Of a DNA stretch of 64,000 nucleotides, positions 1 to 12,109 are shown piece after piece. The stretch lies in contig CM060199.1 of the NCBI GenBank assembly GCA_030562195.1, forward strand, positions 32,012,338 to 32,076,337. The letters are read 5' to 3'. Below the pieces are notes generated by a model. It searched no databases. It was not told where the DNA came from and saw only the letters and a list, made by a program, of their open reading frames with translations. Numbering within the stretch: the stretch's first letter is position 1; every line of letters begins with the position of its first letter. The translations under genes were made by a program, and so were the position numbers. Origin of the DNA: Nipponacmea schrenckii. Its lineage: Eukaryota > Mollusca > Gastropoda > Lottiidae.

Positions 1-2490
1 ATTTTAGTTCATTTTTAAAAAAATGAGCAAACCTTTCTATGAATTTATTACTATGCTTTCTTTGTTTTATATAATCAGTGAGCTAAATGGAACTTTCAGG
101 TACATGTATTTCAAGTTAACATGAATTTTGATTTTACATTATGTAAACCTTTTTAACTTGGCGTTCAAAGTATAACAGCAAGACAACAGACAAATAAAAT
201 TAAATCTAGAATAGTAAACTTTTTATTTTTAAACGTACACATATTTAGCTAAACATATTTGACATATTTCTCCCTTTTTAATGCTTACAATATACTAATT
301 ATATTTTTCTGCCCTGTAATATCACTGTAAATAAGAAATAAATATTGATATAAAAAAATCTTATTTTTCCATACGATTCAAATTTTATACAGCTTTGTCA
401 TTAAAACAGATTTTTTTTCATAATTTCATCACTGACATTTTCAATGTATATAGCTATGTTCTAGCTAGATTTATACTTTCATTTGACGAATCAGAACTAT
501 TGTAACAATTATGTGCAAGATTGAGAAAAAAGATATCTGTATATTTTTCCTATTCTCCAATCGAACACAATAAATGCTAATATAACAAATTCTCAATACA
601 GTTTTCAAAATAGATGTGCCATGCCGATTCCAGGATTTTAATTCCTACTCCAAAAGCAATGTAGAGAGTCTTAAGCGATTTCATATAAATAGTCTAAAAT
701 CAATGGTTCTTTTTGAACTACTAACATAGAAATATAATTAATAGGTAAAGTCGGTCGAGAGAAACTTTAAATTAGTCTGAATAATGTTTAAATTACCATA
801 TTAATTGTGGTGAATACGAAATTTTGAATTAAATCAAGTTAATATTATTCGGGCAGAATAGAATTATATTGTTTGATTTTATACGGTGTATGCGGGCCTT
901 TAAGTTTAAACTGTAAGATAAGAGGCGGTACACATTTTGCTAGATTCACAAATTTGGGGCAAACAATTTTTAACTTACGTTATACGTCAGAATGTCCCTC
1001 TTTCAGGAGCATTTACAATTGTCTACAAAATAGATGGATAATTAAATATTCTTCAGTTCTACTTTCCTTACTTTGAACTATTTTGAATGGTATCTGTATT
1101 AAGCGGATTATATTAAGTTCTTCGTCTAGTGGTTGCCCATTCAGTTCTCTATTCATAATTTAATACTGTGTTCCTGGTAAAAGTTAATCTCCTTTCAGGC
1201 AACTAGAATTGAGTATTTATTGCATTTACTCTTGTCTTGTTAGCGAACCACATTATGAGTCAGTAGACCTTTGTTTCAGATTTCAAATGTAAAATCCCAT
1301 TATCTATTTTTAACATGATTACTTCGTGTTCTCAAGATATCAATTAAGAGAATGAATGTTCAATACATTAGCAAAGTATGTGGGAACAATATCTTCGCAA
1401 GTTGTTCTAGTTCCATATAAGAAAATCAATATTTGAAGGTGAAGGCTGGGCGACAGAAATGAAGCAAGGTAAAGGCTGATGGAAATACTAGGTCAAATAA
1501 TCCCAATAATTATGTAAGCTTGTCGTGAATGTACTCTAACGGTTTATCATAAATCTAAGCGATGTGGCAGGCAATAAAGACTGATACAATATTAATTTTT
1601 ATAAAAGAATATTCGAACATAATTAATTGCATAGATGTACTTTGTTCAATTTCTGTCAATCATACAATCATGTTGTTGTCATTCTTAAAAATGAATTATT
1701 TTAAAAACTATCTGACTGGTTTGTATACATTTAGCCTAGTGAAGAGTGATGGAGGCATTCCCCAGATTTTATCATTATGCATATAGAGATGTAATGGCAT
1801 ATTATCCCCTTGGCAATGTTATCGCCCCTACTCGGACCCTCAACATGTTGATTTACAAAAAAAAATCGCTGCAGTACAATTGATCATTCTTTTCAACGCT
1901 TAAAATAGCTACAGAAGCTACTTTTATTTTGAAGCATGCTTTTAAAATGTAAATGAACTGTTATGTTCACATCATAATTCTGGTTACTAGGCCATGCTCG
2001 GTGTTTCTTATATTATGCCTGTTGTTCTCAGATGAAAAAAAAAACAACTGATGATTACTAACACATTGCCACTGAATTCGTGTTTGTGCAGATAGAAATT
2101 GTAATTGCATTTATTGATGTCTGTGAAAGTATCATAAATAATTTTGTTTTTCACATATGATTAAATAAAACATTAAGCAACAATCGATGTAGCTACATAA
2201 TGCGCCCGTTTTGTTATTTAGGCTACTGATCCTAGAAATTGCTGAGAACAGAAATCGTTCTCAAAAAGTAGCAACCAATGACATCCATGTGTCATTGGTC
2301 CCGAGTCTTATAATATCTCTTCCTAAAACTTTCCCGTTTCCTTATATATTTCTCTGGTCCAAGAAAAGAACAAATATTTCACTAAAAAAAACAAAAAAAC
2401 TCACAGTTTGCAATGGGTAGAGTAAAATTCATTACCATTTTTAGCATAATTTGACAGAGAGTTATGGGTTGGCATTTCGATTTGATCATA
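1..2490. other. AT-rich non-coding stretch
   Basis: No gene is supported here. The open frames are short, low in complexity, and lack a recognisable domain or a convincing splice context. The sequence is AT-rich with short homopolymer runs. It could be intergenic DNA or an intron of a gene extending beyond the window. Confidence 0.6.
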
Positions 2491-3538
2491 TGACTTGGCT
2501 TTCTCTAGTTTGCAATAATTTGCCTAGCCTTTTCTATAAATTCGTGCTGATTTATTGCTCTGCTTTCTCTGGTTTGTGCTAATTTATTTCTTGACTTTCT
2601 CTAGTTAGTGCTAATTTATTGCTTGGCTTACTCTAGTCTGCGCTACTTTATTGTTTGGCTTACTCTAGTCTACGCTAATTTATTACTTGGTTTACTCTAG
2701 TCTGCGCTAATTTATTGTTTGGCTTACTCTAGTCAGCGCTAATTTATTACTTGGCTTACTCTAGTCTGCGCTAATTTATTACTTGGCTTACTCTAGTCTG
2801 CGCTAATTTATTGTTTGACTTATTCTAGTCTGCGCTAATTTATTATTTGGCTTACTCTAGTCTACGCTAATTTATTACTTGGCTTACTCTAGTCTGTGCT
2901 AATTCATTGTTTGACTTACTCTAGTCTGCGCTAATTTACTGTTTGGCTTACTCTAGTCTGCGCTAATTTATTGTTTGACTTACTCTAGTCTGCGCTAATT
3001 TATTGTTTGACTTACTCTAGTCTGCGCTAATATATTACTTGGCTTACTAATGTCTACGCTAATTTATTACTTGGCTTACTCTAGTCTGCGCTAATTTATT
3101 ACTTGGCTTACTCTAGTCTGCGCTAATTTATTGTTTGACTTACTCTAGTCTGCGCTAATTTATTGTTTGGCTTACTCTAGTCTGCGCTAATTTATTACTT
3201 GGCTTACTCTAGTCTGCGCTAATTTATTACTTGACATCCTCTAGTCTGCGCTAATTTATTACTTGACATCCTCTAGTCTACGCTAATTTATTACTTGGCT
3301 TACTCTAGTCTGCGCTAACTTATTGTTTGGCTTACTCTAGTCTGCGCTAATTTATCGTTTGGCTTACTCTAGTCTGCGCTAATTTATTGTTTGGCTTACT
3401 CTAGTCTGCGCTAATTTATTACTTTACATCCTCTAGTCTGCGCTTATTTATTACTTGGCTTACTCTAGTCTGCGCTAATTTATTGTTTAGCTTACTCTAG
3501 TCTGCGCTAATTTATTACTTGACTTCCTCTAGTTTATT
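2490..3538. repeat. 32-bp minisatellite, about 32 copies
   Basis: A head-to-tail array with a 32-bp period: successive TCTGCGCTAA landmarks fall 32 bases apart, for example at 2701 and 2733. Each unit reads roughly CTAGTCTGCGCTAATTTATT followed by ACTTGGCTTACT or GTTTGGCTTACT. Most variation is ACTT versus GTTT (or GTTTGA) in the second half. Copies at the left edge (2490-2640) are more diverged, and the array decays gradually into the next region on the right. Confidence 0.95.
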
Positions 3539-3539
3539 G

Positions 3540-4240
3540 AGATTACAAATGGAATTAATATCTATGTGTTTTCACATTAATATTTTCTAGTTCTTTTCGT
3601 CAAATTAAAGGTAGTTTTTATTTTGTACTATCAGACAACGCGGGCTTTCTAATTTGTGTTCGTTAGGTCACATGTATTCTTCATAAAAAACTGGACTTTT
3701 CTAGTTTGCGAAATGTGTATCCGTCAGATTTGTTGCACTGAATTTGTTCGTCAGATTACAGTCCACTAGTTATTGTTTTATATTATCAGGTCACCTAAGG
3801 TTTCTAGATAGCAACAAATGCATCTGTAAGATTACTTGAAATTTTGTAAGATTGAGTTAAATATATTTGTCGGATCATCTGGACTTTTCTAGTTTCCGTT
3901 AAATGTATTCGTCAGATCATCATCACGTTATATACTTTGTGCGGAAGTGAAAGAAAGAATACCTAGATTGTGGTAGTTTGCGCTAAATTTATTCACCAGG
4001 ATATTTCTAGTTAGCCCTAAATGTATTCACTTGGAATTTTTCTAATTTGCGCCTAATGTTATTTTCTGGATTTTCTAGTTTGCTCTATATGTATTTGCCT
4101 TGATTTTTCTAGTTTGTGCTAAATGTATCTACCTGGATTTTGTAGTTTGTGTTAAGTGTATTTGTCGGATCATCTAAACTCTTCTAGTTTCCGTTAAATT
4201 CACCTGGATTTTTCTAGTTTGCGCCAGTTTGATCAGATAG
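3540..4240. repeat. Degenerate CTAGTTTGCG-type repeat halo
   Basis: Irregularly spaced motifs such as TTTTCTAGTTTGCG followed by CTAAATGTATTC recur about 12 times (for example near 3690, 3890, 4020, 4075, 4110, 4200). They resemble the 32-bp minisatellite unit to the left and look like older, expanded or decayed members of the same array. No coding potential was seen. Confidence 0.7.
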
Positions 4241-4654
4241 AACGTGGGTAATGAGTTGGACACGATTTCTTTAATTCTAGGTTTTATAATTTCATTGATG
4301 TTAAAAGTCAGTCAGTCACACCTACAATTTTATATGATACAATAATTCTCCGAGGGTTGTCTCACTATATTAAGAATATAATAAGATTATTATAAGAATG
4401 AAATAACGGAGTTTAAATCCTGATTATGTTTTTTAATGTATTAATGACAGGTTTACTAATTAGTTGATTAATGACGGAGAATCAGTTCAAACAAATTCTA
4501 GGTGTCAATCACTTACAATTCTTCAAACGCACTTTTTTTCTGTTCCTTGAAGGGATCAATTTGATATGGGTTATTGCATCCTTTTTTGTATGCTCCTAAT
4601 TGGGCTAATAAAGACAAATAACATTGTGCATTGTGCAAAGATGGCAATTATGTG

Positions 4655-4925
4655 GGGTTCTAAAGCACAGCGGTTAGAGCGTTGGATCTTAACGTCATGA
4701 CGTCATTGGCTTGGATACGTTGAAAATGTCGGACGTGAGTTCTAATCTCGATCGGTGTGTGAAAGTTCGATGACCTTGAATAAGTCATCTTCACTCATAA
4801 TTCCAGTCCATCCAGCTGTAAATGGGTATGGATAATCCGGGAAAGATCAATGCCAAGAGGTTTGGCCAAGGACCAGCTGGTAGACAGGATCCCTGTCACG
4901 GAGGACTTGTGAACCTAAGTTGTTA
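4655..4925 (+). mobile_element. Old tRNA-derived SINE
   Basis: A tRNA-like head with an A-box-like stretch (AGCGGTTAGAGCGTTGG near 4670) and a degenerate B-box (GAGTTCTAATCTCG near 4737) is followed by an AGTCCATCCAGCTGTAAATG segment near 4805, which I associate with SINE bodies in invertebrate genomes. It differs from the SINEs at 9841, 35010 and 40368, so it is probably another family. The A- and B-boxes are separated by more than in an intact tRNA, suggesting an insertion or decay. Confidence 0.6.
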
Positions 4926-6990
4926 TCCTTATAAAATATTGTTGCTTTTCTTTTATATCGGGAATTCTAGGCTCCATAGGACATTGGTTTATTTAAATGT
5001 AGAATTTGAGAGAAATTCTGCTTTGTTGGTTCATCAGATGATATTTATAGTTCTTAAAGTGATATTCTACACAAAAACTGGGCCAAACTGCTGAATTAAC
5101 AATTAGTAGGCTTACAGTCCATTTTTGATAAACCCTTTTAAAACAAATTTAGTTTGATCAAGCAGACACATTGGTGCAAATAGCATACTTATGATGCTTT
5201 AGATAATAAATTTTTTACATCCTATAATAGATTCTGGTCGAAATTATGATGATTATCCAAAACAAAAAAAGGGAAACGTAGGCAAATCCAGGAAATATAT
5301 TAAGAAATTTTTCACAAAAGATATTATATCGTCCTATGTAGGCCTAACATTATCAAAATAAAATATTGAATATAATTATATGGCGAATATTCTAATACAG
5401 ATATTGAATAAATAAACACAGTATAATTACAAAAGAAAAAACTATTAATATTATTATAACAATTAATAGGCTACTATTTAATATTAACTTTTCGGTTGAA
5501 GTAAATAATATATGTATATTAATTATAATGAATAAAGATGATAATATTAAAGGGCTGGAAGAGAGGTTTTTCTCAGTTGTATCGAGGGCGCAAATGGCAT
5601 CAATTTGCACTATTCCAGTATTCAGTCAGACATCTGGGGTTCTTTCATATCCTCTTGAATTAGGTGTTTCTGGCGAAAATTGAACAACGGGATCAGAGCG
5701 ACTCAAGTCGACATTAACATGATCCCTGAAGAAACATTTTGGGAATTGTAGTCGAGAAGGTCGAAATGATAAAAATGTAGAGTGTAGAGTCTCAGCCCAT
5801 AGACACACGCATTTCGATGGCTTTGATCAAATGTGTAGATTTATATCTATATTATATGATTCATGTTTTACTGTTTATTTCATGTATATTTGCTTAATGT
5901 GTGTATATAAAATAAAGCCGAGAAGGATTAATATAAGCCCCGCTTTTTTCTATATTGGCTATATTTTGTTATTTGTAAATGTACATGATATTACTAAAAT
6001 ACCGAAATAAATATTGTTTAAACCAAATGTGTAGATCATTGGAACCTCCTTTAAGATTTAATTTGAATTTTACTAACATCAGAACTATCTGGGAAACCGT
6101 CTTTTAATCCAAATCTTGGCTTTTCGCTTTTTGGTGATAAAAATCAAGAAAACTATTTAATTATTGGTATTTAATGAATTATCCTTGAATCGTTTTTTGA
6201 ATAAATGTATGTGGAAAATAGGCTTAAAATAATTAAAATAAAGTCTGCTAAATTCAAACTAATTGTATGTTAAAGATTTTTCTATTGCGGTCACTGGTCA
6301 GAACATTCGTCTACATTCCTTTCGAAAATAGCTTTTTGGGAGTTATTTAGAGACTCGTGAGACAAGTTTGTATTTTTCCAAATCATAACACATTTAACTT
6401 CGATTGATTGAAGTACTATATATATAAGAATAAGTGAAAATGTGGCAAGCCATCTTTAATAAATAATATCTATTGTTCCGTGACCATTGGCATTTTAGCA
6501 ATGACGGTGATGACTAGAATGGTCCACACCAATAGTTTTAGATGGGCATCTCTATCTCCACGTAATATGTGCCGCAATTTTCAGTTATTTAGGGTGATTT
6601 TTCCCAATTACTTCCTGGACGAATCGCCCACCACACTCACTGTAATGTCAACTTTCAAATATAGGTTAGTAGATACATATCATTTTTCAGCTTTTAATTA
6701 ATTATTTTTTTCCACACATGGCAGTATCCAGTAGGTAACATGTGTTTCAGAGACATGAAATGATAGAATGATGTCAATTCGCGACATGATACAAATTATT
6801 GTAGGATATTTATTATATTCTTAGAATTAACTTTCATAGACATTTACAGTAAGATTTGTTTTTACTTTATATAATTAGAGGGGCAGTCTATTTGTTTTAT
6901 TTTTTTTTTGATTATTTTTTGTGGTTTAGAGAATTTAAATTTCACACAAAATTGCATGCCAAATGAAAGATGTCTCTTACCTGTCTTCAA
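4926..6990. other. Non-coding stretch
   Basis: AT-rich sequence with no gene I can support. Its one notable site is a ZNF143/Staf-like motif at 5735-5752, listed separately. An open frame at 5626-5808 (-) surrounds that motif but has no recognisable domain. Confidence 0.5.
5735..5752 (-). promoter_or_regulatory. ZNF143/Staf-like site
   Basis: The minus strand reads ACTACAATTCCCAAAATG. It closely matches the animal ZNF143/Staf promoter element ACTACAATTCCCAGAATGC, which is typically found just upstream of transcription starts. No gene was identified on either side, so this may mark an unannotated promoter or be chance. Confidence 0.4.
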
Positions 6991-7147
6991 AGATTGAATT
7001 ACAATATCGAAGAGTTCAGCCGACTGTGGCCATACATGCTCTCCACTTCTCGCCCACGAGAAAGCCAGGAAACTCCACTTTTCGCCACGGAGAAAGAGGG
7101 GAATTAGAAGGGCATTAACAAAATAAAAAGAATATAAATTATTGAAG

Positions 7148-7492
7148 CCGATAGCGGCCATTTGTTAACCGCGACTTGGCGCCCTCTATTTTCAAAGTTG
7201 CCAAGTCGCGGATGGCGGGGCGACAACTCGAAAGTCGCTAACTCGACAAGTCGCCAACTCGACAAGTCGCCAACTCGACAAGTCGCCAACTCGACAAGTC
7301 GCCAAAAAAATCTGTCGAGTTGGCGACCCGCCATCTGCGACTTGTCGCGCTGTTTTGTCGTGTTGTGGAGTTGGCGACTTTGAATTTCCGGCGACTTGTC
7401 GAGTTGGCGAGTTGGCGACTTTGAAATCCGGCGACTTGTCGAGTTGGCGACTTTGAAATTAGAGGGCGCGGTTAACAAATGACCGCTATCGG
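7148..7492. mobile_element. MITE-like palindromic element with internal 16-bp repeats
   Basis: The ends are inverted repeats. The left end reads CCGATAGCGGCCATTTGTTA then ACCGCG, and the right end is its complement with one substitution. After an 8-bp insertion on the left, the pairing continues through CCCTCTA and TTTCAAAGT. Inside, a 16-bp unit CGCCAACTCGACAAGT repeats about four times (7240-7310) and then reappears inverted as ACTTGTCGAGTTGGCG (7310-7450), so the whole 345 bp folds on itself. Open frames rich in S, T, R, Q and D across it are by-products of the repeat. No transposase and no clear target-site duplication were seen. Confidence 0.7.
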
Positions 7493-7570
7493 ATTCCATA
7501 GGTGCCGATATCAAATACATAAACAAAATACCACATGCAATAAACAGTAGCATTATTTAGAAGAAATATG

Positions 7571-7661
7571 TGTTACAGAATGTTCGTAAAGCAACGGTTG
7601 GATATATACATGGTTTTGTATGTATATATCCAACCGTTGCTTTAGGAACATGGTGTAACGG
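7571..7661. repeat. Hairpin, about 40-bp arms
   Basis: AAAGCAACGGTTGGATATAT at 7588 is followed by its perfect complement ending at 7643 after a 12-base loop. The pairing extends outward to about 7571 and 7661 with three mismatches. The structure lies within the dispersed-repeat copy but is absent from the copy near 39.2 kb. Confidence 0.75.
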
Positions 7662-7869
7662 TTGATTTACATTCATTTGACATCAATTTCAGATGATTTT
7701 TTTAAATAGATAATTAATCAAAAATTACCATATACAATAGTGTGAACTGATTAATTTCAACGCCTTTTTCCTGCCTTTTTCTTCGCAATTTTTTTCTCCG
7801 AATTTCTCCTCGCTTTTCTTGTACCCTCGGCTTCTCGCCCTATTCCTTACTTTGTGGTCTTAAAAAGAA

Positions 7870-9838
7870 GGGTGATTTGGCTGCAGTTGGTTTTCATATG
7901 AAAGTCTTAAACACTTAAAGTATTTTGAATTCCCCGGCAATGTATTTACTTTACTATATTTGTTTATGAAGACTGGATGCTGATTGTAATATCTATTTTT
8001 TTTGTTTAATATAATTTATAGAGTGTAATGTAGATATATACTTTTGTTGATAAACTATATAGTGTATTGTAGATAACAGAATACATTTCGTATTGTGTTT
8101 AAAACAGTCGCAATTTTATAATTAATGTCGTTGTTTTATCTACCCAAATGAATGAAGTCTTACTTCCTACTTCTTTTGCACCCGATTGTGCCGATTGAGA
8201 CGGGCAAGGCCATACAATGTGCAGTGTGCAATGAGGAGAAAGAAATAAGTCTACTTTACTCCAAAAAATAAAATATTCCAACTGTTAGTTTTTTTTTTTA
8301 ACATGCACCGCTTGTAGAATAGAGAGCCTGATTTCCTGTCATCTAGGCGCTTCTTTCAATTTAGCACCGCCAACCAACCTGCATCAGTGACACGGGAAAA
8401 ACTGGGTTGATAACAGGATTATCAAGGCATGTTTCAGGCTTGAACTCTGGACTTTCTGGTTTAGCAAACAAGTGTCTATAAGCTTATCCATTCGATTAGT
8501 TTCAATGACATAATCAATAATCATGTTATTACAAAAGGACATGTTTGAAGTGAATTTACAAAGTAACAGTCAATTTACCAAATATACTATCACTGACAAA
8601 ACGACACCAGTTTCACCTAATAAACAATCAATAACAGGTATAAATATAGCTCCTTAACCCACATTTCTAGGAAATAGAGCGCGATGTAACTAGTCTATCT
8701 CCCTATTTATAAATAATAGACTAGTCCAATAGACCGCTTATTCACAAACTCCTGTCGTCGCTTTTAATTCATGTAGGATGTACATTCACTTGAAAAATTC
8801 CAGTTGTTTAAATGGAATACAAACACATCCAATAGTAATGTAACGAGGATATTACTTTAAAAATGGTATAAAGGGAGAATTACAGCAAAAATTTTAAGGT
8901 AAGGATTGGTAGCAAAATGGTGAAAGAGGCCATTATTATGGGTAAAAGAAGGAGAAAAATTGACTGTTCTGTCTGGTATAATAGTGGTAGACGGGAATGG
9001 TGTTTAACTAGGAACTACAGCAGTCTGTAAATTCCATAGCAACAGGCTCTAATATGCGTTAGTTCTGTTTTTGCCAAGTTTTGCAATCTTAATTAAAATG
9101 GGTAAATTTTAACGGATATGTGTGCATAACGTTAAATATTATATTTCTTCTATTATGGTTTATGTCCGGACCTGTTTGTTTTTAATATATATCAAATTAA
9201 TATGTTAAAATCTCAAAAATATATTTTCAATTGTACATTTTGATGGTCACGTATTCTGTCGATATCTTAAAGTGAGGAGGCAGTGGAAATGGCTGTATGA
9301 CCTTAACCTTGAAAAATTGAGGGTGATTGCACTCTACATTTTAGACCAGTTATCTGGAGACTTTTTATCGGTTAATTTTCTATATTCGTTGTCTATGTAG
9401 GGCGTGTTTTGTAATAATATACCACTTAACCAAAAAGATTCTCTACAGAATTACTGAACTGTTAAGAAATATACATAAACTAAGCTGAAAATCCGGAGTT
9501 TAGTAATGGCTGCTTACTCGATAACGTGAGTGTACTAGATCTTTGACATAGTCACCGTTGAGCTAGATTATTAAATGGCCTTCACCTTGTCTGTTATAAC
9601 AGTGTTATGTAATGGAGTAGAACAGCCTGTAGCAGGTAATTATCATAGTTATAAATAGATATATATATATATAAAACTAACCAATATTCATAAAACGAGA
9701 TTGATTAGTCTTAAATACTAGCGAAAAAGTGTCTAATGGGTTGCATCATTTCAGACATAGTAGGTACTACTGATCTTACCATTTTGAATTCTTACTTGCA
9801 CGATTGCTTATGAAAATATATACTTTTACAATATAAAA
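7870..9838. other. Non-coding stretch
   Basis: No coding exon or repeat array is supported. The sequence is AT-rich, with a short TA run near 9660. Confidence 0.5.
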
Positions 9839-9839
9839 G

Positions 9840-10158
9840 GAGCCGCGGTGGCTCAGTTTGTTAGGCGCTCGCCCGCAAACCTGGAGGTCCCGGGTTCAAT
9901 CCCGGCAAAGGTCGATTTAACCTTCAGCTCGGTTTCCCCTTGTCAGTGATGCAGGTCGGAGGGACTGGCATGGAAAAGCGTCTAGTCGTTCCGATGGGAC
10001 AATGAACCGAGGCCCCATGCGCTACAGGCTGTGCTAGTTAAAGATCCCTTGACAGTTAGGAATCGAAAAGGAACCGCTGTCCTGGGAAAATTTCCCTCAT
10101 TAGCCCATGAGGTGCAGAAAAGTAGGACGTAAAACTCAATTCATTTCATTTCATTTAA
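9840..10158 (+). mobile_element. tRNA-derived SINE, best-preserved copy
   Basis: It has an A-box-like GTGGCTCAGTTTGTTAGGCG and a B-box GGGTTCAATCCCG, the internal RNA polymerase III promoter of a tRNA-like head. The body contains GGTTTCCCCTTGTCAGTGAT, and the 3' end is AGTAGGACGTAAAACTCAAT followed by an ATTTC-type simple tail. Related copies lie at 35010-35327 and 40368-40622, with a tail-only fragment at 18431-18465. The strand is that of the polymerase III promoter. Confidence 0.9.
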
Positions 10159-10278
10159 TAACATCTCAGAAAGATTAGATTGAAAAAAGAATTTTCAAAT
10201 TAAGACATTGGAGCTTAATATCATTAATATGACATATTTCTATTTATTAGAAAAATATACTTAATTCATTGGTAATTT

Positions 10279-10297
10279 TATATATATATATATATAT
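10279..10297. repeat. (TA)n microsatellite at left edge of the Penelope pair
   Basis: A run of TA dinucleotides directly abuts the left arm of the inverted repeat. A longer TA run lies near the right edge (12252-12284). Insertion into a TA tract is a plausible explanation. Confidence 0.85.
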
Positions 10298-10316
10298 AGG
10301 ATAAAATAAACAAACA

Positions 10317-10368
10317 CCAAAGACTGCTACTATAGTTTCATGTTTTACCAATCATCAGGCAGAACTGG
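10317..10368 (-). ncRNA. Hammerhead ribozyme motif, type I (left Penelope unit)
   Basis: The minus strand is identical to the motif at 12110-12161. It has core CTGATGA, core GAAA, a three-pair stem III (ACT/AGT), a GTA cleavage triplet, and a stem I of CTGC/GCAG that resumes as CCA/TGG after an internal loop. Hammerhead ribozymes are known from terminal regions of Penelope-like elements, which fits the context. Stem II is weak; see the right-hand copy. Confidence 0.7.
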
Positions 10369-10917
10369 AATAAAACAGAAAGGAGGCGTTCTCATTTCCA
10401 TCCAGTGGAACAAAATTACAATGGCTAAGACACAAACATTTCAAAGTCAAGTCATTATTAAGAAAATACGACAAGGTGTTATCAAACTAGGCTCCAAAAC
10501 TTTTGTCGATACGTTCGTTATATGCCATCACAATGTTGAATTGACGCGTTCAAGTAATGCACGATTTTGAATTAGTTTAATGCACTTGTTTCTCATTAAA
10601 TGGCCTAAAAAAATTTTTACGTTATTATGAAAACACTTACTTTTTAGCCGTGAAACAGGGATTACTGTCGGCCGTTTTGGGATGTTTAAATTTTGTTTTG
10701 AGTGACGTCGTTTTTTGATGACGGAAAGAGCCGTCAGAAAGACGACGTTTAGCAGGTTAGAGACTGGCGACAGTGCATTAAACATTAAACCATAGAACTA
10801 TAAATAAATTTAGAGGGGGGGGGGGGGGTTGTTTTCAGACGTTTGATGGGAAAGGGGGAGGGTGGGGTTTTTTGTATATGAGTGTCATTTATGGGGGGTC
10901 CCTAACAAAACCAATAA

Positions 10918-11370
10918 CTAAGAAACACTGGACCTATGCTTTTTGACCGGTTTTTTCCTGACTTTTTGGACTTTGGGCTTAATGCAGGAATACCTAAATT
11001 TTGACATATGTCGACAGTAAGAGACGATCTCATCGCGACTGTTCAGGAGGGAATCCTTCTCTGCATTCAGGATGCTTAGTTTCTCAGACAGGCACAAATC
11101 ACAGCGCCTGGTTCCGCACATGTACCTGGAAGATTTCCTGTCAATGGACCACTTGATAATAATGTTTTTGGGAGGAATATTGTGTTCTGTCTTGAGTTTC
11201 CATATGTACTCGGATAGTTGAGTTTTCTTTCGGTACTTAATGTATGTGAATGAAGTCTTGTGGTCGCTCCATCTGTGTTTGAAATCCCCTTCCGACATAC
11301 CGTAATAGTACATTGTTGGTAGGTTAGTGGCAGAGACAGCTGCTTTGTAAATGATAGCCTCTGCTAGGCT
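10918..11370 (-). pseudogene. GIY-YIG endonuclease fragment of Penelope-like element (left unit)
   Basis: The frame is open from the junction at 11370 to a stop at 10918-10920, 150 residues. It carries a GIY-YIG-type start, EAIIYKAAVSATNLPT followed by MYYYGMSEGDFKHRW, then HKTSF, LSEYIWKLK and a Cys-rich CGTRRCDLCLSEKLSIL block. This combination is characteristic of the C-terminal endonuclease domain of Penelope-like reverse transcriptases. It ends in a basic tail (KVRKKPVKKH). The reverse transcriptase part that should precede it is missing because the unit is truncated at the inversion junction, so it has no start codon of its own and is not expected to act alone. Confidence 0.85.
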
Positions 11371-11562
11371 AGGCGCTGTGATTTGTGCCTGTCTGAGAAA
11401 CTAAGCATCCTGAATGCAGAGAAGGATTCCCTCCTGAACAGTCGCGATGAGATCGTCTCTTACTGTCGACATATGTCAAAATTTAGGTATTCCTGCATTA
11501 AGCCCAAAGTCCAAAAAGTCAGGAAAAAACCGGTCAAAAAGCATAGGTCCAGTGTTTCTTAG
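11371..11562 (+). pseudogene. Shorter GIY-YIG fragment (right unit)
   Basis: This is the in-frame 63-residue C-terminus of the same protein as the left unit. It starts abruptly at the RRCDLCLSEKL block and ends at a TAG at 11560-11562. The GIY-YIG catalytic motifs are absent, so it is a dead 5'-truncated copy whose start is set by the inversion junction. Confidence 0.85.
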
Positions 11563-12109
11563 TTATTGGTTTTGTTAGGGACCCCCCATAAATGACACTC
11601 ATATACAAAAAACCCCACCCTCCCCCTTTCCCATCAAACGTCTGAAAACAACCCCCCCCCCCCTCTAAATTTATTTATAGTTCTATGGTTTAATGTTTAA
11701 TGCACTGTCGCCAGTCTCTAACCTGCTAAACGTCGTCTTTCTGACGGCTCTTTCCGTCATCAAAAAACGACGTCACTCATAACAAAATTTAAACATCCCA
11801 AAACGGCCGACAGTAATCCCTGTTTCACGGCTAAAAAGTAAGTGTTTTCATAATAACGTAAAAATTTTTTTAGGCCATTTAATGAGAAACAAGTGCATTA
11901 AACTAATTCAAAATCGTGCATTACTTGAACGCGTCAATTCAACATTGTGATGGCATATAACGAACGTATCGACAAAAGTTTTGGAGCCTAGTTTGATAAC
12001 ACCTTGTCGTATTTTCTTAATAATGACTTGACTTTGAAATGTTTGTGTCTTAGCCATTGTAATTTTGTTCCACTGGATGGAAATGAGAACGCCTCCTTTC
12101 TGTTTTATT

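Larger units (their letters stand above)
7000..7860. repeat. Dispersed repeat, copy 1 (interrupted)
   Basis: Parts of this region recur at 39130-39510. Positions 7498-7580 (GCCGATATCAAATACATAAA onward) match 39136-39225. The CTCGCCCACGAGAAAGC motif near 7050 matches 39300-39360. The CCTCGCTTTTCTTGTACCCTCG stretch near 7810 matches 39470-39500. TTTCTCGCCCACGAGAAA is itself palindromic. A separate inverted-repeat element (7148-7492) and a hairpin (7571-7661) interrupt this copy. Confidence 0.65.

Noticed and set aside
7104..7553. 149-residue minus-strand frame rich in Ser, Arg, Gln and Asp.
   Set aside because: It translates the 16-bp repeat of the palindromic element; composition is repeat-driven.
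9655..9680. CRISPR or other phage-type arrays were considered for the tandem repeats.
   Set aside because: All arrays are direct head-to-tail minisatellites without unique spacers, in a eukaryotic context.
10340..10570. Identical 76-residue open frames at 10340-10570 (+) and 11908-12138 (-).
   Set aside because: They run antisense to the Penelope-like units and their identity is explained by the inverted repeat; part overlaps the hammerhead motif.
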